This document shows, piece after piece, positions 1 to 9,433 of a stretch of DNA of 64,000 nt. Position 1 is the first letter of the stretch. Each line of letters starts with the position of its first letter. The notes beneath the pieces are model-generated. The model saw only the letters and a program-made list of their open reading frames with translations. It did no database searches and had not been told where the DNA came from. Origin of the DNA: Caballeronia sp. SBC1 (GTDB lineage Bacteria; Pseudomonadota; Gammaproteobacteria; Burkholderiales; Burkholderiaceae); assembly GCF_011493005.1 (NCBI RefSeq), contig NZ_CP049158.1:744001-808000 (forward strand), read 5' to 3'. A program made the translations under genes and the position numbers.

Positions 1-21
1 GCGTCCGTCGAAGGTCTTCCC

Positions 22-294
22 CTATTGCCCGAAAAATATGTTGCAGTTGGGGCCAGTGCTGCATTGGGCTTGGCGAGTTCCGCTGGCTGACATGCTTCGT
101 CCCGAAGGCACACCGCCATACGTAGCATCGTCGCTCGTCGTCGTAGTCGCCGTTGGCGCCGGCATCAGCGCGGGGGCCTCCGCTTTCTGCTGCGGCATTT
201 GCTGACTGCTTTCGGGAGTGTCTTGTGCGTAAGCCGTTCCTATTGCAGCAAACAGGCTTGCGATGCCGGCTGCGAATAGCAATTTTGAGTTCAT
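22..294 (-). CDS. Small exported protein, function unknown
   Basis: A 90-residue product. The start at 294 is chosen because an AAGGAG ribosome-binding site sits at 301-306 on the same strand; longer readings of the frame lack such a site. Residues 1-21 form a classical signal peptide (MNSKLLFAAG, hydrophobic core, cleavage after AYA). The mature part is rich in Gln, Pro, Thr and Ala, followed by a Ser/Gly stretch and a C-terminal pair of cysteines in QCSTGPNC. No domain is recognised. The protein is probably periplasmic or secreted. The two cysteines could form a disulphide, which is inference. Proteins of this size and style are common in Burkholderiaceae, usually without assigned function. 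Confidence 0.6.
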   Translation of the reverse strand: MNSKLLFAAGIASLFAAIGTAYAQDTPESSQQMPQQKAEAPALMPAPTATTTTSDDATYGGVPSGRSMSASGTRQAQCSTGPNCNIFFGQ

Positions 295-937
295 CTCAAA
301 CTCCTTGATGGGTGCGCAAGACACCGAGTGACAATGTCTACGGTTACTTGCAAGGTTGGAAATATCGCGCTTCCAATGACTGGCCGTGACGGTATCGAGA
401 CTCGCAGCTCGAGAACGAAATCCTGGCGCCAAGGTAGAGCGAATGAATGTCGGTTCGTAGCGCGCAGATTGGCGATAGGTACCGAGCTTTTTGAAGGCGT
501 TCAACTAACCGCATGGCGGAAACCCTGCGGCAGCAAAGCGATGCGGGCGTGCCGCACCAAATTTTGCTGTGGGGACTGGTAGGTCCGAATGCGCGATGAG
601 AAGCGCGCATGACCTACAGTAAAGCGAACACTAGTCAGGAGGCAATCCCTCGTAAGGAGGGCATCCGTTGAGGGGCGACAGCGACAAGCAACAGCGCGGC
701 ACGGAATCAGCGATTGCGACGTTGACCACACAAAACTGACCCAGAACGCTCCCGCGATTGTCGAATTACTGATAGATGGCCGCTGCCACCTTTCTGCCAC
801 TCTTCGTCATTGCTGAAATTCAGTCTGATGACAAATGCCGCGCGGGGTCTTCGATATTTTTAACGCCAAGCATGCATTCGTGGCACTGTAATCTAACGCT
901 GTTAGGATTCCGACTCCCTTCCACGTCATATAGTCAC
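295..937. other. Non-coding gap, with an IS-end-like motif
   Basis: No convincing gene is seen between the divergent small exported-protein genes; open frames here are short and lack ribosome-binding sites. Around 721-744 the sequence contains GACCACACAAAACTGACCCA. This resembles motifs I associate with ends of IS21-type elements in Burkholderiales, but no transposase is present. The assignment is tentative. Confidence 0.3.
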
Positions 938-1072
938 ATGAAAAAGACCCTTCTCGCCGTAATCACCGCCGCTCTGACGCTTGGCGCCTTTTCATCCGCT
1001 TACGCAAACGATCACCACCGCGTATGCCACAAAGTGAAGGTGCATGGTCACTGGCAAACCCGCTGTCATTAA
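938..1072 (+). CDS. Tiny His-rich exported peptide
   Basis: A 44-residue product. The start at 938 gives a clear signal peptide (MKKTLLAVITAALTLGAF) ending near AYA-N. The mature peptide is only about 20 residues, contains several His residues and two Cys (VCHKVKVHGHW, RCH), and ends at a TAA at 1070-1072. The pattern of His, Cys and basic residues could bind metal, but this is only suggested by composition. The longer reading of the frame from 776 is rejected because its first half is not protein-like. The function is unknown. Confidence 0.55.
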   Translation: MKKTLLAVITAALTLGAFSSAYANDHHRVCHKVKVHGHWQTRCH

Positions 1073-1293
1073 CCGATGCATGGGCGGCGCTACTAGAGGC
1101 CGCCTCAAGAGGGCACTCTCACCCTCGCGTCGAACGGCGATGCTTCCTTCAGCCACTCGATAGATTGGCGAATCGCTGTGACGCTGGCCGTCTTGATGGT
1201 CGCAGGAGGACTGATCAGGGAGACGTTTTACCTCGTTTTACCTCGTTTTGCCTTTTCCCCAGACCATTCAATGGGTGACGGTTTTGCCCCGCT

Positions 1294-1956
1294 CTACGGC
1301 TGGGTGTTCGTTGCGCCGGCGCCCGGCTTGACGCTACCGTCGGGCTGCGGGACTTCAAGCGGCTTGACTTCGACGGGCGCGGTGCCATTTTCTTTCAAAC
1401 CGAGCTTATCGGCGGTCTTGGGCGATACATCCACGATTCGATTCTTGACGTAGGGACCGCGATCCCTGATTTCGACCACCGCGTTGCTGCCGTTTTCCAG
1501 ATTCGTGACCCGGGCTTTGGTGCCAAGCGGCAAAGTCTTGCTCGCAGCGACATTCGATTGCGGATTCATGCGTGTACCGTCGGCCATTTTCTTTGAGTAA
1601 AACTCCCGGCCGTAGTAAGAGGCCTTGCCCTTGCGTGCCTTGCCGGAGCGGTCAAGACCGGCGTGCCGGGCTGCCTTCGAACTTGCCTGTGAGGAATCGA
1701 TGGATGTCTGCTTTTGCGCGGCAACCGCCGTGCTCAGGGAGTAGGACAGGACCAGGAACAGAAGCATTCGAAGCTTGCGTCTTCGACCAGGCTGTAAATG
1801 GGTGTGATTGACGGGGTCGATGTGGTCGCCAGGCTCGTACATGGGCAATCTCAGCGCTGTCTCAACCGGTACCGATTGCGTGTTCAGGCGCATCAGTTCC
1901 GCTTCGGGGAGACGGCCCGGCAGCCGATTCTTCGTGGTATGAAGGTCATTTTTCAT
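1294..1956 (-). CDS. RlpA-like double-psi beta-barrel protein
   Basis: A 220-residue protein with a C-terminal double-psi beta-barrel of the RlpA type (residues about 110-200). It carries the family landmarks GKASYYG near 110-116, ADGTRMNP near 125-132 and EIRDRGPY near 162-169. RlpA proteins bind or cleave denuded peptidoglycan at septa. Here a hydrophobic stretch at about 63-80 (MLLFLVLSYS, ending AVAA) follows an unusual hydrophilic N-terminus of about 60 residues, and no lipobox Cys is visible. The protein may therefore be a signal-anchor type, or the true start may be internal. A GGAG motif just upstream of 1956 supports the long start. It appears monocistronic. Confidence 0.8.
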   Translation of the reverse strand: MKNDLHTTKNRLPGRLPEAELMRLNTQSVPVETALRLPMYEPGDHIDPVNHTHLQPGRRRKLRMLLFLVLSYSLSTAVAAQKQTSIDSSQASSKAARHAGLDRSGKARKGKASYYGREFYSKKMADGTRMNPQSNVAASKTLPLGTKARVTNLENGSNAVVEIRDRGPYVKNRIVDVSPKTADKLGLKENGTAPVEVKPLEVPQPDGSVKPGAGATNTQP

Positions 1957-2735
1957 TTGCCACTCCTCTCCAGCCTGTCAAAAGCAGTAGGCACGTGATT
2001 CAGCGAAAGCAACGGCTGAATGATGGATGCGAATGATGGACATAAGCGGGGTATGGAAAAGCCTGTCACGCCAAGCCGGGTTGTCTGTACGGCATCGAAC
2101 CGAGGTCCGTCAATACACGAGCCGCTGCCCGAATTTAATCAACCACGTCCGAGAATATCCCCAGTTCGGAGAACCGCGCGCAGAGCCGAGCGCCTGGTTT
2201 AGTCGAAACACCGCCTCGTGCGTTCCGGCTTAAGGATAGGCGATCGAAATTCCCCATTAGCCGACTGAACATTTCTGCATCACTTTTAAAACACCCTACG
2301 AATGCTTATGCAACCTTGATTTTGCGTGCCGCAAAAGCGGGGTTTCAAATGGCGTCATGAAAGCCGGATGCGCCTCCAGCAAGGGATTGAACAGATGAAA
2401 GCGTTTGCGCGATTAATCGGACGGATGGCGCCGGTTCGATCATGCATTGTTCAAGAGTGAATCAAAAACAATTTCATCCCCACTGTGTGCTGCTGCATAT
2501 TCCGGGGCGCCCTATGCTGGCATTGGGTTTTGGGTTCCTGGCACGGTCCTCGCTTTATGTGTGGTACAGCACTAGCCAACGTCGATATTCAATATCAAGC
2601 AAACGACGTTGCCTGATCTGCTTACGGGGCTGGTCGCAACACGTCTTCGATGAATGCCGTCAGATGCATCACGAAACGCGGAGTGGACCAGTATAAAAAT
2701 ATGGCGCACAGCGCACAAATACGAGAAGAAAAATC
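1957..2735. other. Intergenic region, no gene recognised
   Basis: This stretch between the RlpA-like gene and the Crp-type regulator gene holds only short frames without credible starts. An AT-rich TATAAAAATAT stretch near 2692-2702 lies about 35 bases before the regulator gene and could be part of its promoter. Nothing else is identified. Confidence 0.3.
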
Positions 2736-3470
2736 ATGTTGAACCTTCAATCCGACCTGCACGGCAATCATTTGTTGGGCGCGCTTCCGGCGCAAGAATG
2801 GCAAGCTCTCACGCCTCATCTGGAGCTCGTTCAGCTTCGCACGGGCCAATTGCTTTGCGATTCAGGACAACGCATCCATCACGTGTATTTCCCAACGACG
2901 GCCATCATCTCCCTGCTTCACTCGATGGAAGACGGCAGCTCGGCGGAAATTGCAGCGATCGGCCGTGAAGGCATGACCGGCGTTCCTATCCTGACCGGCG
3001 GCGATACCATGCCGACGCGCGTCCAGGTTCAATGCCCGGGCTTTGCTTATCGCATGAGTGCCTCCGCCTTGCGCGAGCAGTTCAATCGCTCGGATTTCCT
3101 GCGCCGCCTCATGCTCCTGTACATGCAAGCCCTGCTGACGCAGGTTGCGCAGACCGCCGCCTGCAACCGTCACCACTCGTTGAGCAAGCAGTTGTGCCGC
3201 TGGTTGCTGATCGAGATTGACCGCACGCCATCGAACGAATTTCAGGTGACGCAACAGATGATTGCCGACATGTTGGGCGTGCGTCGCGAAGGGGTGACGG
3301 AAGCAGCAGGAAAGCTTCATGACGCCGGCCTGATCCATCACAGCCGTGGTTGTATCAAGGTGCTCGATCGTGCAGGCCTGGAAGCCCGTGCGTGCGAATG
3401 CTATGGCATCGTCAAGCGTGAGTTCGACCGGATGCTGCCGCGCGTGCGCCAGGTCGAGGAAGTCTGCTAA
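2736..3470 (+). CDS. Crp/Fnr-family transcriptional regulator
   Basis: A 244-residue regulator. The N-terminal cyclic-nucleotide-binding-like beta-roll spans about residues 15-115 (IHHVYFPTTAIISLL, GREGMTGVP). A linking helix and a C-terminal winged helix-turn-helix follow at about 150-225 (VTQQMIADMLGVRREGVTEA). This form of the family, with YFPTTAIISL, typically lacks the residues that bind cAMP. There is also no Fnr-type N-terminal cysteine cluster, so the effector is unknown. A GAGAAG sequence precedes the ATG. No adjacent target gene is obvious; the gene stands alone, facing the LysR gene downstream. The family call is secure and the signal sensed is not known. Confidence 0.85.
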   Translation: MLNLQSDLHGNHLLGALPAQEWQALTPHLELVQLRTGQLLCDSGQRIHHVYFPTTAIISLLHSMEDGSSAEIAAIGREGMTGVPILTGGDTMPTRVQVQCPGFAYRMSASALREQFNRSDFLRRLMLLYMQALLTQVAQTAACNRHHSLSKQLCRWLLIEIDRTPSNEFQVTQQMIADMLGVRREGVTEAAGKLHDAGLIHHSRGCIKVLDRAGLEARACECYGIVKREFDRMLPRVRQVEEVC

Positions 3471-3651
3471 GGGTTGTCCTGTCACCGCGGAGAGCTGGTC
3501 GCGCGGATCGGAAAATGAGCCGGAAAGTGAGTCGGAAGGGCGGGAGGATAGTCGTCTCGTCAGTGCCGAAAAGAGCGCCGAAAAAGTAAGGCCGCGTGTC
3601 GATCGACCAGGCGATCGTTGTCCGCATGCATGTGTCGGCTGATTGTCGAGG

Positions 3652-4560
3652 TCATCTTCGCGGCAGTCGCCTCGGCGCATTCGATTGCGTCAGTTGCTCG
3701 ACCATCATGCGGGCGGGAGCAGGCATATTCTCAAGGTCGCGACACACAATATTCAAAGGGCGACTGGACCACGGCTCATCCAGAGGAATGCTTACCAAGC
3801 GCGATCTTTCATGCTCCGGTATGCCCACTTCCGGCAAGATGCCTATCCCCAGGCCGGCGGCGACCATATTGCGCACCGCCTCGAAATTCGTCACCTGGAT
3901 TCGGAGCTTCAGTCGCCTATTGGCTGCTTCGGCCGCGCGCGTGCAAAGCGTATGGATCGATGCGCCTTCCTGCATCCCCACATAGTCGTGATCCAGCGTC
4001 TCATTGAAGCCGATCGATTTTCGTGACGCGTAAAGATGACCAACCGGCACCACGAGGAACAGTCGATCCACCCTGTATGGCAAACAGGTCAGCCTCAGCG
4101 AAGGATCCGGCACGGCGCATATGCCGAAGTCGACAACCCCGTTTTCGACCATTCTCACCACGACGTCGCTGGTTTTTTCCACCAACTCAATCCTGACTTC
4201 CGGGTGTTCGCTCGTGAAGCGGCGCAAGTCGTCCGGCAGGTAATGCACCATCGCCGTGTACGTGACTGACAGCCGTACGTGTCCACGAATACCGCCGGAG
4301 TACTCACTCAACAGCGTATCGATTTGTCTGAATTGCTCGAAAATCTGCTTGGCATGACTGTACAGTGCGTCGCCCGCGGGCGTGGGCAGAACACCCCGGC
4401 TATGACGGTAGAAGAGTGCGGAGCCGGCGTCTTTCTCGAGATCTGAAATCCGTTTGCTCGCGGCGGATGCCACCAAATGAAGCGCCCGCGAGGCCGTGGC
4501 AATGCTTCCTTCTTCCACGACCGCCATAAAAACCCGAAGGGACTCGATATCGATGCGCAT
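3652..4560 (-). CDS. LysR-family regulator of the adjacent MFS/LeuCD-like operon
   Basis: A 302-residue LysR-type regulator. Residues 1-60 carry the winged helix-turn-helix (MRIDIESLRVFMAVVEEGSI and SDLEKDAGSALFYR), and the remainder is the periplasmic-binding-like effector domain. The start at 4560 is preferred because LysR proteins typically begin with this motif; the frame extends further upstream without family resemblance. The gene is transcribed divergently from the MFS transporter and LeuCD-like genes. By the usual LysR arrangement it is the likely regulator of that operon, responding to its substrate or an intermediate. The link is inference from position. Confidence 0.85.
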   Translation of the reverse strand: MRIDIESLRVFMAVVEEGSIATASRALHLVASAASKRISDLEKDAGSALFYRHSRGVLPTPAGDALYSHAKQIFEQFRQIDTLLSEYSGGIRGHVRLSVTYTAMVHYLPDDLRRFTSEHPEVRIELVEKTSDVVVRMVENGVVDFGICAVPDPSLRLTCLPYRVDRLFLVVPVGHLYASRKSIGFNETLDHDYVGMQEGASIHTLCTRAAEAANRRLKLRIQVTNFEAVRNMVAAGLGIGILPEVGIPEHERSRLVSIPLDEPWSSRPLNIVCRDLENMPAPARMMVEQLTQSNAPRRLPRR

Positions 4561-4776
4561 TGTGGCTCGAAGAGGGAAAGGCGTCACCCATCGCCGTAGA
4601 CGATGGCTAGATTCGTGAGAAAACAATGGTTGAGGCTAATGCCCAATACTATGATCTAGCCTCGCCAAAGCATTATCGCACCCCGCAAAAGCCCAACGTG
4701 GCACGAGGCAGGCACCGTTCGGCATCGCGAATGGCCGCCTGGGCAGACCTCCAGATAATAAAATTGAGATAGCGTC

Positions 4777-6168
4777 ATGAATGACATCGTAAACGAATCA
4801 CTCTCAGCGCCCGTGCCGTCTGGCAAGTGGTACGCGCGCTTGACCAAAAAGCACTGGCTCACCCTGAACGGTGCATTTCTTGGATGGATCTTCGATGGCT
4901 ATGAAGCGCTTGCCCTGATCATGGTGCTGCCCGCATTGATGCATTCGGTGTTGACGGCTGGCCAGATGAGTTCGCTGCCGCTTTACGCCGGGTTGGTGAT
5001 CGGGATCACGTTGCTGGGATGGGGGGTAGGCGGCCTGGTTGGTGGCGTACTTGCCGACTATGTCGGGCGCAAGCCGATGATGATGTGGTCGGTACTCATG
5101 TACGCGTTGCTGACCGGATGCACGGCATTCTCGGGCAATCTGATTTACCTGTGCGTTTTGCGCTTCTTGACGGGCCTCGCCATGGGCAGCGAATGGAGCA
5201 CAGGTATCGCGCTCATTGCAGAGACATGGCCGCGTGACGCAAGAGCCAAAGGTGCTGGCTTTCTTCAATCCGGATTTGGCTGGGGCACGCTCATTGCGGC
5301 CGTGATCTGGTACGCCTTGTCGAGCTTCAATCCATTCGGTGCGGACAACTGGCGTGTGATGTTTGTCGTCGGCGCATTGCCCGCATTTTTTGTTTTGTAT
5401 ATTCGGCGTGGCGTGGACGAATCGGAGCAATGGCAGCAAGCGGTGCGCAATAAGCAATGGAGCGCAACCGGTACCAGCGACGCGAGCAACCGCTCCACCA
5501 AGCGGCCCTTTACCTTGAAGCAGGTGTTTAGCGAGCGCGAGTCCGTTCGCCGAATTGTACTGACGACCATACTGTCCATCGTGACGATAGTAGGCTGGTG
5601 GGCAGTCTCAAGCTGGCTGCCTGCACGCACGGCAGAATTGGCGGCACTGGAACATGTTGTCAATGCCGGGCACTGGATCTCGTCGGTATCGATTGTCTAT
5701 ACGGTAGGTGCCATTCTTGCCTATATGCTTTCGGGCTTCATCATCGATAGCGTAGGTAGGCGTTGGTTTCTTTTTCTGGGCTTTACCGGTTCGCTGGCGA
5801 CAACCGTCCTGGCCTATGGCTGGATCAGTTCTGTGGAAGGCATGCTGGCCATTTCCGCGATCAACGGATTCTTTACGCTGGGTTGCACGTTCGCCTGGCT
5901 CGCTATCTATCCGGCCGAATTATTCAATGCGTCCGTCCGTTCGACCGCGACGAGCTTCGTGTTCAATTCCGCCCGCCTCATTGCCTGGATTTTCCCGATT
6001 CTCTCCGGTTCGATGATCAAATCCTTTGGCGGTGTATCCCATGCCGCACTGATGTTCGGCTCCGTGTATGTCATCGGCATGATTCTTCCCTGGTTCCTTC
6101 CGGAAACAAAAGACATCGGCTTGCCCGAGGATCTTGATTCTCATGGCGCGCACGCTGCGCGCAGTTAG
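4777..6168 (+). CDS. MFS metabolite:H+ symporter
   Basis: A 463-residue major facilitator of about 12 membrane helices. It has the signature loop ADYVGRKPMMM (about residues 98-108) and a Trp/Asp motif GWIFDGYEALAL in helix 1, typical of the metabolite:proton symporters that carry carboxylic and aromatic acids. It is followed after 9 bases by the LeuC-like gene, whose ribosome-binding site (TAGGAG) overlaps the stop codon of this gene, so the two are likely one transcript. The probable role is uptake of the acid processed by the downstream dehydratase. The substrate cannot be read from the sequence. Confidence 0.85.
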   Translation: MNDIVNESLSAPVPSGKWYARLTKKHWLTLNGAFLGWIFDGYEALALIMVLPALMHSVLTAGQMSSLPLYAGLVIGITLLGWGVGGLVGGVLADYVGRKPMMMWSVLMYALLTGCTAFSGNLIYLCVLRFLTGLAMGSEWSTGIALIAETWPRDARAKGAGFLQSGFGWGTLIAAVIWYALSSFNPFGADNWRVMFVVGALPAFFVLYIRRGVDESEQWQQAVRNKQWSATGTSDASNRSTKRPFTLKQVFSERESVRRIVLTTILSIVTIVGWWAVSSWLPARTAELAALEHVVNAGHWISSVSIVYTVGAILAYMLSGFIIDSVGRRWFLFLGFTGSLATTVLAYGWISSVEGMLAISAINGFFTLGCTFAWLAIYPAELFNASVRSTATSFVFNSARLIAWIFPILSGSMIKSFGGVSHAALMFGSVYVIGMILPWFLPETKDIGLPEDLDSHGAHAARS

Positions 6169-6177
6169 GAGCAGTTC

Positions 6178-7602
6178 ATGGGTCGCACGCTGTATGACAA
6201 GATATTCGACGCCCACGTCGTCCGAAGCCAGGCGGACGGCACCGTCTTGCTCTACGTTGATCGCCACCTCGTGAATGAGGTCACGAGCCCACAAGCGTTC
6301 GAGTCGATGCGTATTGAGGGGCGCGCGGTCTGGCGTCCACGCGCCAACCTCGCTGTCGCGGATCACAACGTGCCCACGACTGACCGCTCACACGGCATTG
6401 AAGACGCTATCTCCCGTACACAGGTCCTGGCCCTCGAAGACAATACCGGCGCGAGCAGTATCAGACACTTCGGCATGAACCATCCGCAACAAGGCATTCT
6501 TCATGTGGTTGCGCCGGAGATTGGAAGCACGCTGCCCGGAATGACGATTGTCTGTGGCGACTCTCATACCAGTACGCACGGTGCGTTAGGGACCCTGGCA
6601 TTCGGCGTGGGAACGTCCGAAATTGAGCACGTCCTCAGTACGCAAACACTGGTGACGAGGCGCAGCAAGCGCATGCGTATCACGGTTGACGGGGCGCTCC
6701 CCGCGGGCTGTACTGCAAAGGATGTCGCGCTTGCCATTATTGGACATATTGGCACGGACGGTGCGACGGGGCATGCGATCGAGTTCGCGGGTCCAGTGGT
6801 TCGCAACCTGTCCATGGAAGGTCGAATGACCCTGTGCAATATGTCCATTGAGGCCGGCGCGAGAGCGGGTCTCATTGCGGTGGATGCAATCACGCTGGCT
6901 TATTGCGAAACGCGTGCCCTTGCACCGAAAGGTGAGGATTGGGTGCGTGCAAGGAACGAATGGGACCAGCTCTACTCGGACGACGATGCCGTATTCGATA
7001 CAGAAGTCCGCATCGACGTAACGGCGCTCTCGCCTCAGGTCACATGGGGAACCTCTCCCGAGATGGTCACTGATGTGACGGGCTGCGTTCCAGATCCCGG
7101 TTCGGCAGGCGATCATGCAAAGCGCACGTCTTATCTCAACGCACTGAGCTATATGGGATTGGAACCAGGAACGCCAATTACCTCAATCGCGCTGGACAAG
7201 ATATTCATTGGTTCGTGCACCAATGGCCGCATTGAAGATTTACGCGCCGCGGCCGAAGTACTGGTGAGAATCGGTGGGCGGATCGCCGCCAATATCAAGC
7301 TTGCGCTTGCCGTGCCAGGATCGACCGCCGTTAAACGTCAAGCGGAGGAAGAGGGGCTGCACGAGATCTTTCTTGCCGCCGGATTTGAGTGGCGTGAAGC
7401 CGGTTGTTCAATGTGCCTGGCGATGAATGCAGATCGGCTCGGCCGAGGCGAGCGTGTTGCGTCTACATCGAATCGAAATTTCGAGGGCAGGCAGGGCGCC
7501 GGAGGCAGATCACACCTCGTGAGCCCACCGATGGCCGCGGCGGCCGCATTGAAAGGGCACTTCGCCGATGTCCGCGCTTTGTTGCGAGAAGGTAGATCGT
7601 AG
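6178..7602 (+). CDS. leuC: LeuC-like large subunit of an aconitase-family dehydratase
   Basis: A 474-residue homologue of the 3-isopropylmalate dehydratase large subunit. The [4Fe-4S] ligands are visible as Cys in IGSCTNGR and the pair in GCSMCLAMN. Substrate and cluster environment motifs [13 protein letters not shown] and [12 protein letters not shown] are intact, so the enzyme looks active. Canonical leuC genes usually sit with leuB in the leucine pathway. Here it lies between an MFS permease and leuD-like gene under a divergent LysR, which suggests a catabolic paralogue acting on another 2- or 3-hydroxyacid. Candidates include citramalate/citraconate, dimethylmalate or homoaconitate-type substrates. 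The family is certain and the substrate is inferred. Confidence 0.88.
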   Translation: MGRTLYDKIFDAHVVRSQADGTVLLYVDRHLVNEVTSPQAFESMRIEGRAVWRPRANLAVADHNVPTTDRSHGIEDAISRTQVLALEDNTGASSIRHFGMNHPQQGILHVVAPEIGSTLPGMTIVCGDSHTSTHGALGTLAFGVGTSEIEHVLSTQTLVTRRSKRMRITVDGALPAGCTAKDVALAIIGHIGTDGATGHAIEFAGPVVRNLSMEGRMTLCNMSIEAGARAGLIAVDAITLAYCETRALAPKGEDWVRARNEWDQLYSDDDAVFDTEVRIDVTALSPQVTWGTSPEMVTDVTGCVPDPGSAGDHAKRTSYLNALSYMGLEPGTPITSIALDKIFIGSCTNGRIEDLRAAAEVLVRIGGRIAANIKLALAVPGSTAVKRQAEEEGLHEIFLAAGFEWREAGCSMCLAMNADRLGRGERVASTSNRNFEGRQGAGGRSHLVSPPMAAAAALKGHFADVRALLREGRS

Positions 7603-7604
7603 AA

Positions 7605-8237
7605 ATGACACCCTTTACTGAGCATACTGGACTGGTGGTCCCGCTAGACCGGGATAATATCGACACGGACGCGATCATTCCAAAGCAGTTCATGAAGTCG
7701 ATCGCGCGGACTGGTTTTGGGCCTTATGTATTCGATGAGTGGCGTTTCTTTGATGAGGGGTACTACGGGAAGCCCTTGTCCGAGCGAACGTTGAATCCAG
7801 ATTGCTCACTCAATTTTCCGCGCTTCGCCAATGCCTCCATCTTGCTGACCGGAAAGAACTTTGGCTGTGGCAGTTCCCGCGAGCATGCGCCATGGGCACT
7901 GTATCAATTCGGCTTTCGCGTTGTGATTGCGACGAGTTTCGCTGATATTTTCTTCAACAACTGCTGTAAGAACGGCATCCTTCCCGTCGTCCTGGAAGAG
8001 ACGCGGATCAAGACATTGCGGCAAGCGGTAGAGAACACGATCGGCTTTCGTCTGCGGGTTGATTTGACCACGTGCCAAGTGATGTCTCCGAGCGGCGAGT
8101 GCTTTCAATTCGATGTGCCAGAAGCGTTACGCAAGAACCTTCTCGAGGGCATAGACGAGGTGGGCGCGACATTATTGTTCGCGGATGAAATCAGAGCGTT
8201 TGAGCAAGCGAGGATAACGCATCGCCCGTGGTTGTGA
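7605..8237 (+). CDS. leuD: LeuD-like small subunit of the dehydratase
   Basis: A 210-residue protein of the LeuD small-subunit family. It starts 2 bases after the stop codon of the large-subunit gene, so translation is probably coupled. Typical features are NIDTDAIIPKQFMKS near the N-terminus, the FGCGSSREHAPWAL motif that completes the active site, and FADIFFNNCCKNGILP. It would form a heterodimer with the LeuC-like protein to interconvert hydroxyacids through an unsaturated intermediate. The sequence is close to the ordinary proteobacterial leucine-pathway type, so isopropylmalate cannot be excluded as substrate. Context favours catabolism. Confidence 0.88.
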   Translation: MTPFTEHTGLVVPLDRDNIDTDAIIPKQFMKSIARTGFGPYVFDEWRFFDEGYYGKPLSERTLNPDCSLNFPRFANASILLTGKNFGCGSSREHAPWALYQFGFRVVIATSFADIFFNNCCKNGILPVVLEETRIKTLRQAVENTIGFRLRVDLTTCQVMSPSGECFQFDVPEALRKNLLEGIDEVGATLLFADEIRAFEQARITHRPWL

Positions 8238-8291
8238 TGGTGTGCGTCCTGCCTTCTCGAAGGATTCTCTGAAACATGGGCATCACGTCTC

Positions 8292-9233
8292 TCAGGCCGA
8301 TGAACTCGTGTTCCCCGGCGCAAGCTTGCGGGTACGGTTGCGGCGCTTGTCTCGCCCCTCACCATTGCTGACCCCGCGAATGATCGAGGCGAAGGCACGG
8401 GCTGCCGGCGAGCGCGCCTCGCCGGTGCGCCACAGCAGTCCCGGCGAACGCACGGGCGTCGGGCTTTCGAGAGGAATCACGCGCACGTCATCACGCCGCA
8501 ATGCGTGTTCGGACACGATGGCAGCAATGTTCGTTATGCTGACGAGTTCGATCATCGGTGCAATTGCATTCATCTCGGCAACCACCACCGGCGTCGCGTT
8601 AGCCATCCTGAAACACTCTTCGAGGAGGGCGCGAGTAGCGAAGGTGCGCGGCAGCAGCACGATCCGCTGTAAGTGCAATTCGGCCGTGCGAACAAACCGG
8701 CGTTGAGCGAACGGGTGCTTCTCGCCTACCGCCAGCAACATTTCTTCGCTATAAAGCGGTTCAAAACGCAACTCCGGCGCGTTCTGCGGCTTGTAGGTCA
8801 CGCCTATATCCAGTTCCCCGCGCAGAAGCGCCGCGGCTATGTCGTCCCCGGACATCTCGAGTACATCCACGCGAACCGACGGATGACGTTCCAGGAAAAG
8901 CGCCATGCAGCGCGGGATGATCCGCATGTTGAACGTGTGGGTCGTGCCAATCCGCACCACACCGCTCATTTCATCGGCCGCAAGACGAACGGTCGAAATA
9001 CCTTCGTCGACCTCACGTAGCGCGTTCTGAACGCGTTCGAGGAACGCCTCGCCGGTCTGCGTCATGCTCACGCGCTTGTTCTCGCGGTCGAACAGCCGGC
9101 AGCCTAATTCATCTTCAAGTTGCCGGATCTGATGCGAGAGCGTTGATTGCGTCACGTGCACCTTTTCCGCTGCGACGGTAAAGCTCAATTGTTCGGCAAG
9201 CGCGACGAAGTAGCGAAGGTGACGCAGTTCCAT
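8292..9233 (-). CDS. LysR-family regulator, divergent from the citryl-CoA-lyase-like gene
   Basis: A 313-residue LysR regulator with N-terminal helix-turn-helix (MELRHLRYFVALAEQLSF, VTQSTLSHQIRQLEDELG). Its effector domain resembles the CynR/CbbR branch. The start at 9233 is supported by a GGAG motif a few bases upstream. The gene is divergent from the gene at 9434, and the roughly 200-base region between them carries repeated TCAGCATCA sequences that look like its binding site. It likely controls the lyase/CoA-transferase/MFS genes at 9.4-12.9 kb. Confidence 0.85.
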   Translation of the reverse strand: MELRHLRYFVALAEQLSFTVAAEKVHVTQSTLSHQIRQLEDELGCRLFDRENKRVSMTQTGEAFLERVQNALREVDEGISTVRLAADEMSGVVRIGTTHTFNMRIIPRCMALFLERHPSVRVDVLEMSGDDIAAALLRGELDIGVTYKPQNAPELRFEPLYSEEMLLAVGEKHPFAQRRFVRTAELHLQRIVLLPRTFATRALLEECFRMANATPVVVAEMNAIAPMIELVSITNIAAIVSEHALRRDDVRVIPLESPTPVRSPGLLWRTGEARSPAARAFASIIRGVSNGEGRDKRRNRTRKLAPGNTSSSA

Positions 9234-9250
9234 TTGAACTCCATGAAGTG

Positions 9251-9353
9251 TCAGCATCAGTCAGCATCAATCAGCGCCGATGCGCTCTGACGCGTAGATT
9301 ATCGATGGCATCGATGGATTGTCAGCTAAAAACATCATTGTTGTCGATGCTGA
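9251..9353. promoter_or_regulatory. Repeated TCAGCATCA motifs in the divergent LysR promoter region
   Basis: Two head-to-tail copies of TCAGCATCA (9251-9259, 9261-9269) and a partial third at 9271 lie just upstream of the LysR start. An inverted copy, GATGCTGA, lies at 9346-9353 near the divergent gene. Iterated and inverted motifs in a LysR intergenic region suggest regulator-binding sites, or a tandem regulator site that also autoregulates. The repetition is seen directly and the role is inferred. Confidence 0.45.
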
Positions 9354-9433
9354 CATCGCCGTAGACTGGCTGCAGCCTATTTAAACCACGGAAGCAGCTC
9401 CCCCGGCGTGGCGGGATTCACTACGGACCGAAC

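Noticed and set aside
2442..2696. 84-codon plus-strand frame before the Crp-type gene
   Set aside because: Cys/Arg/Ser-rich composition and no ribosome-binding site suggest chance.
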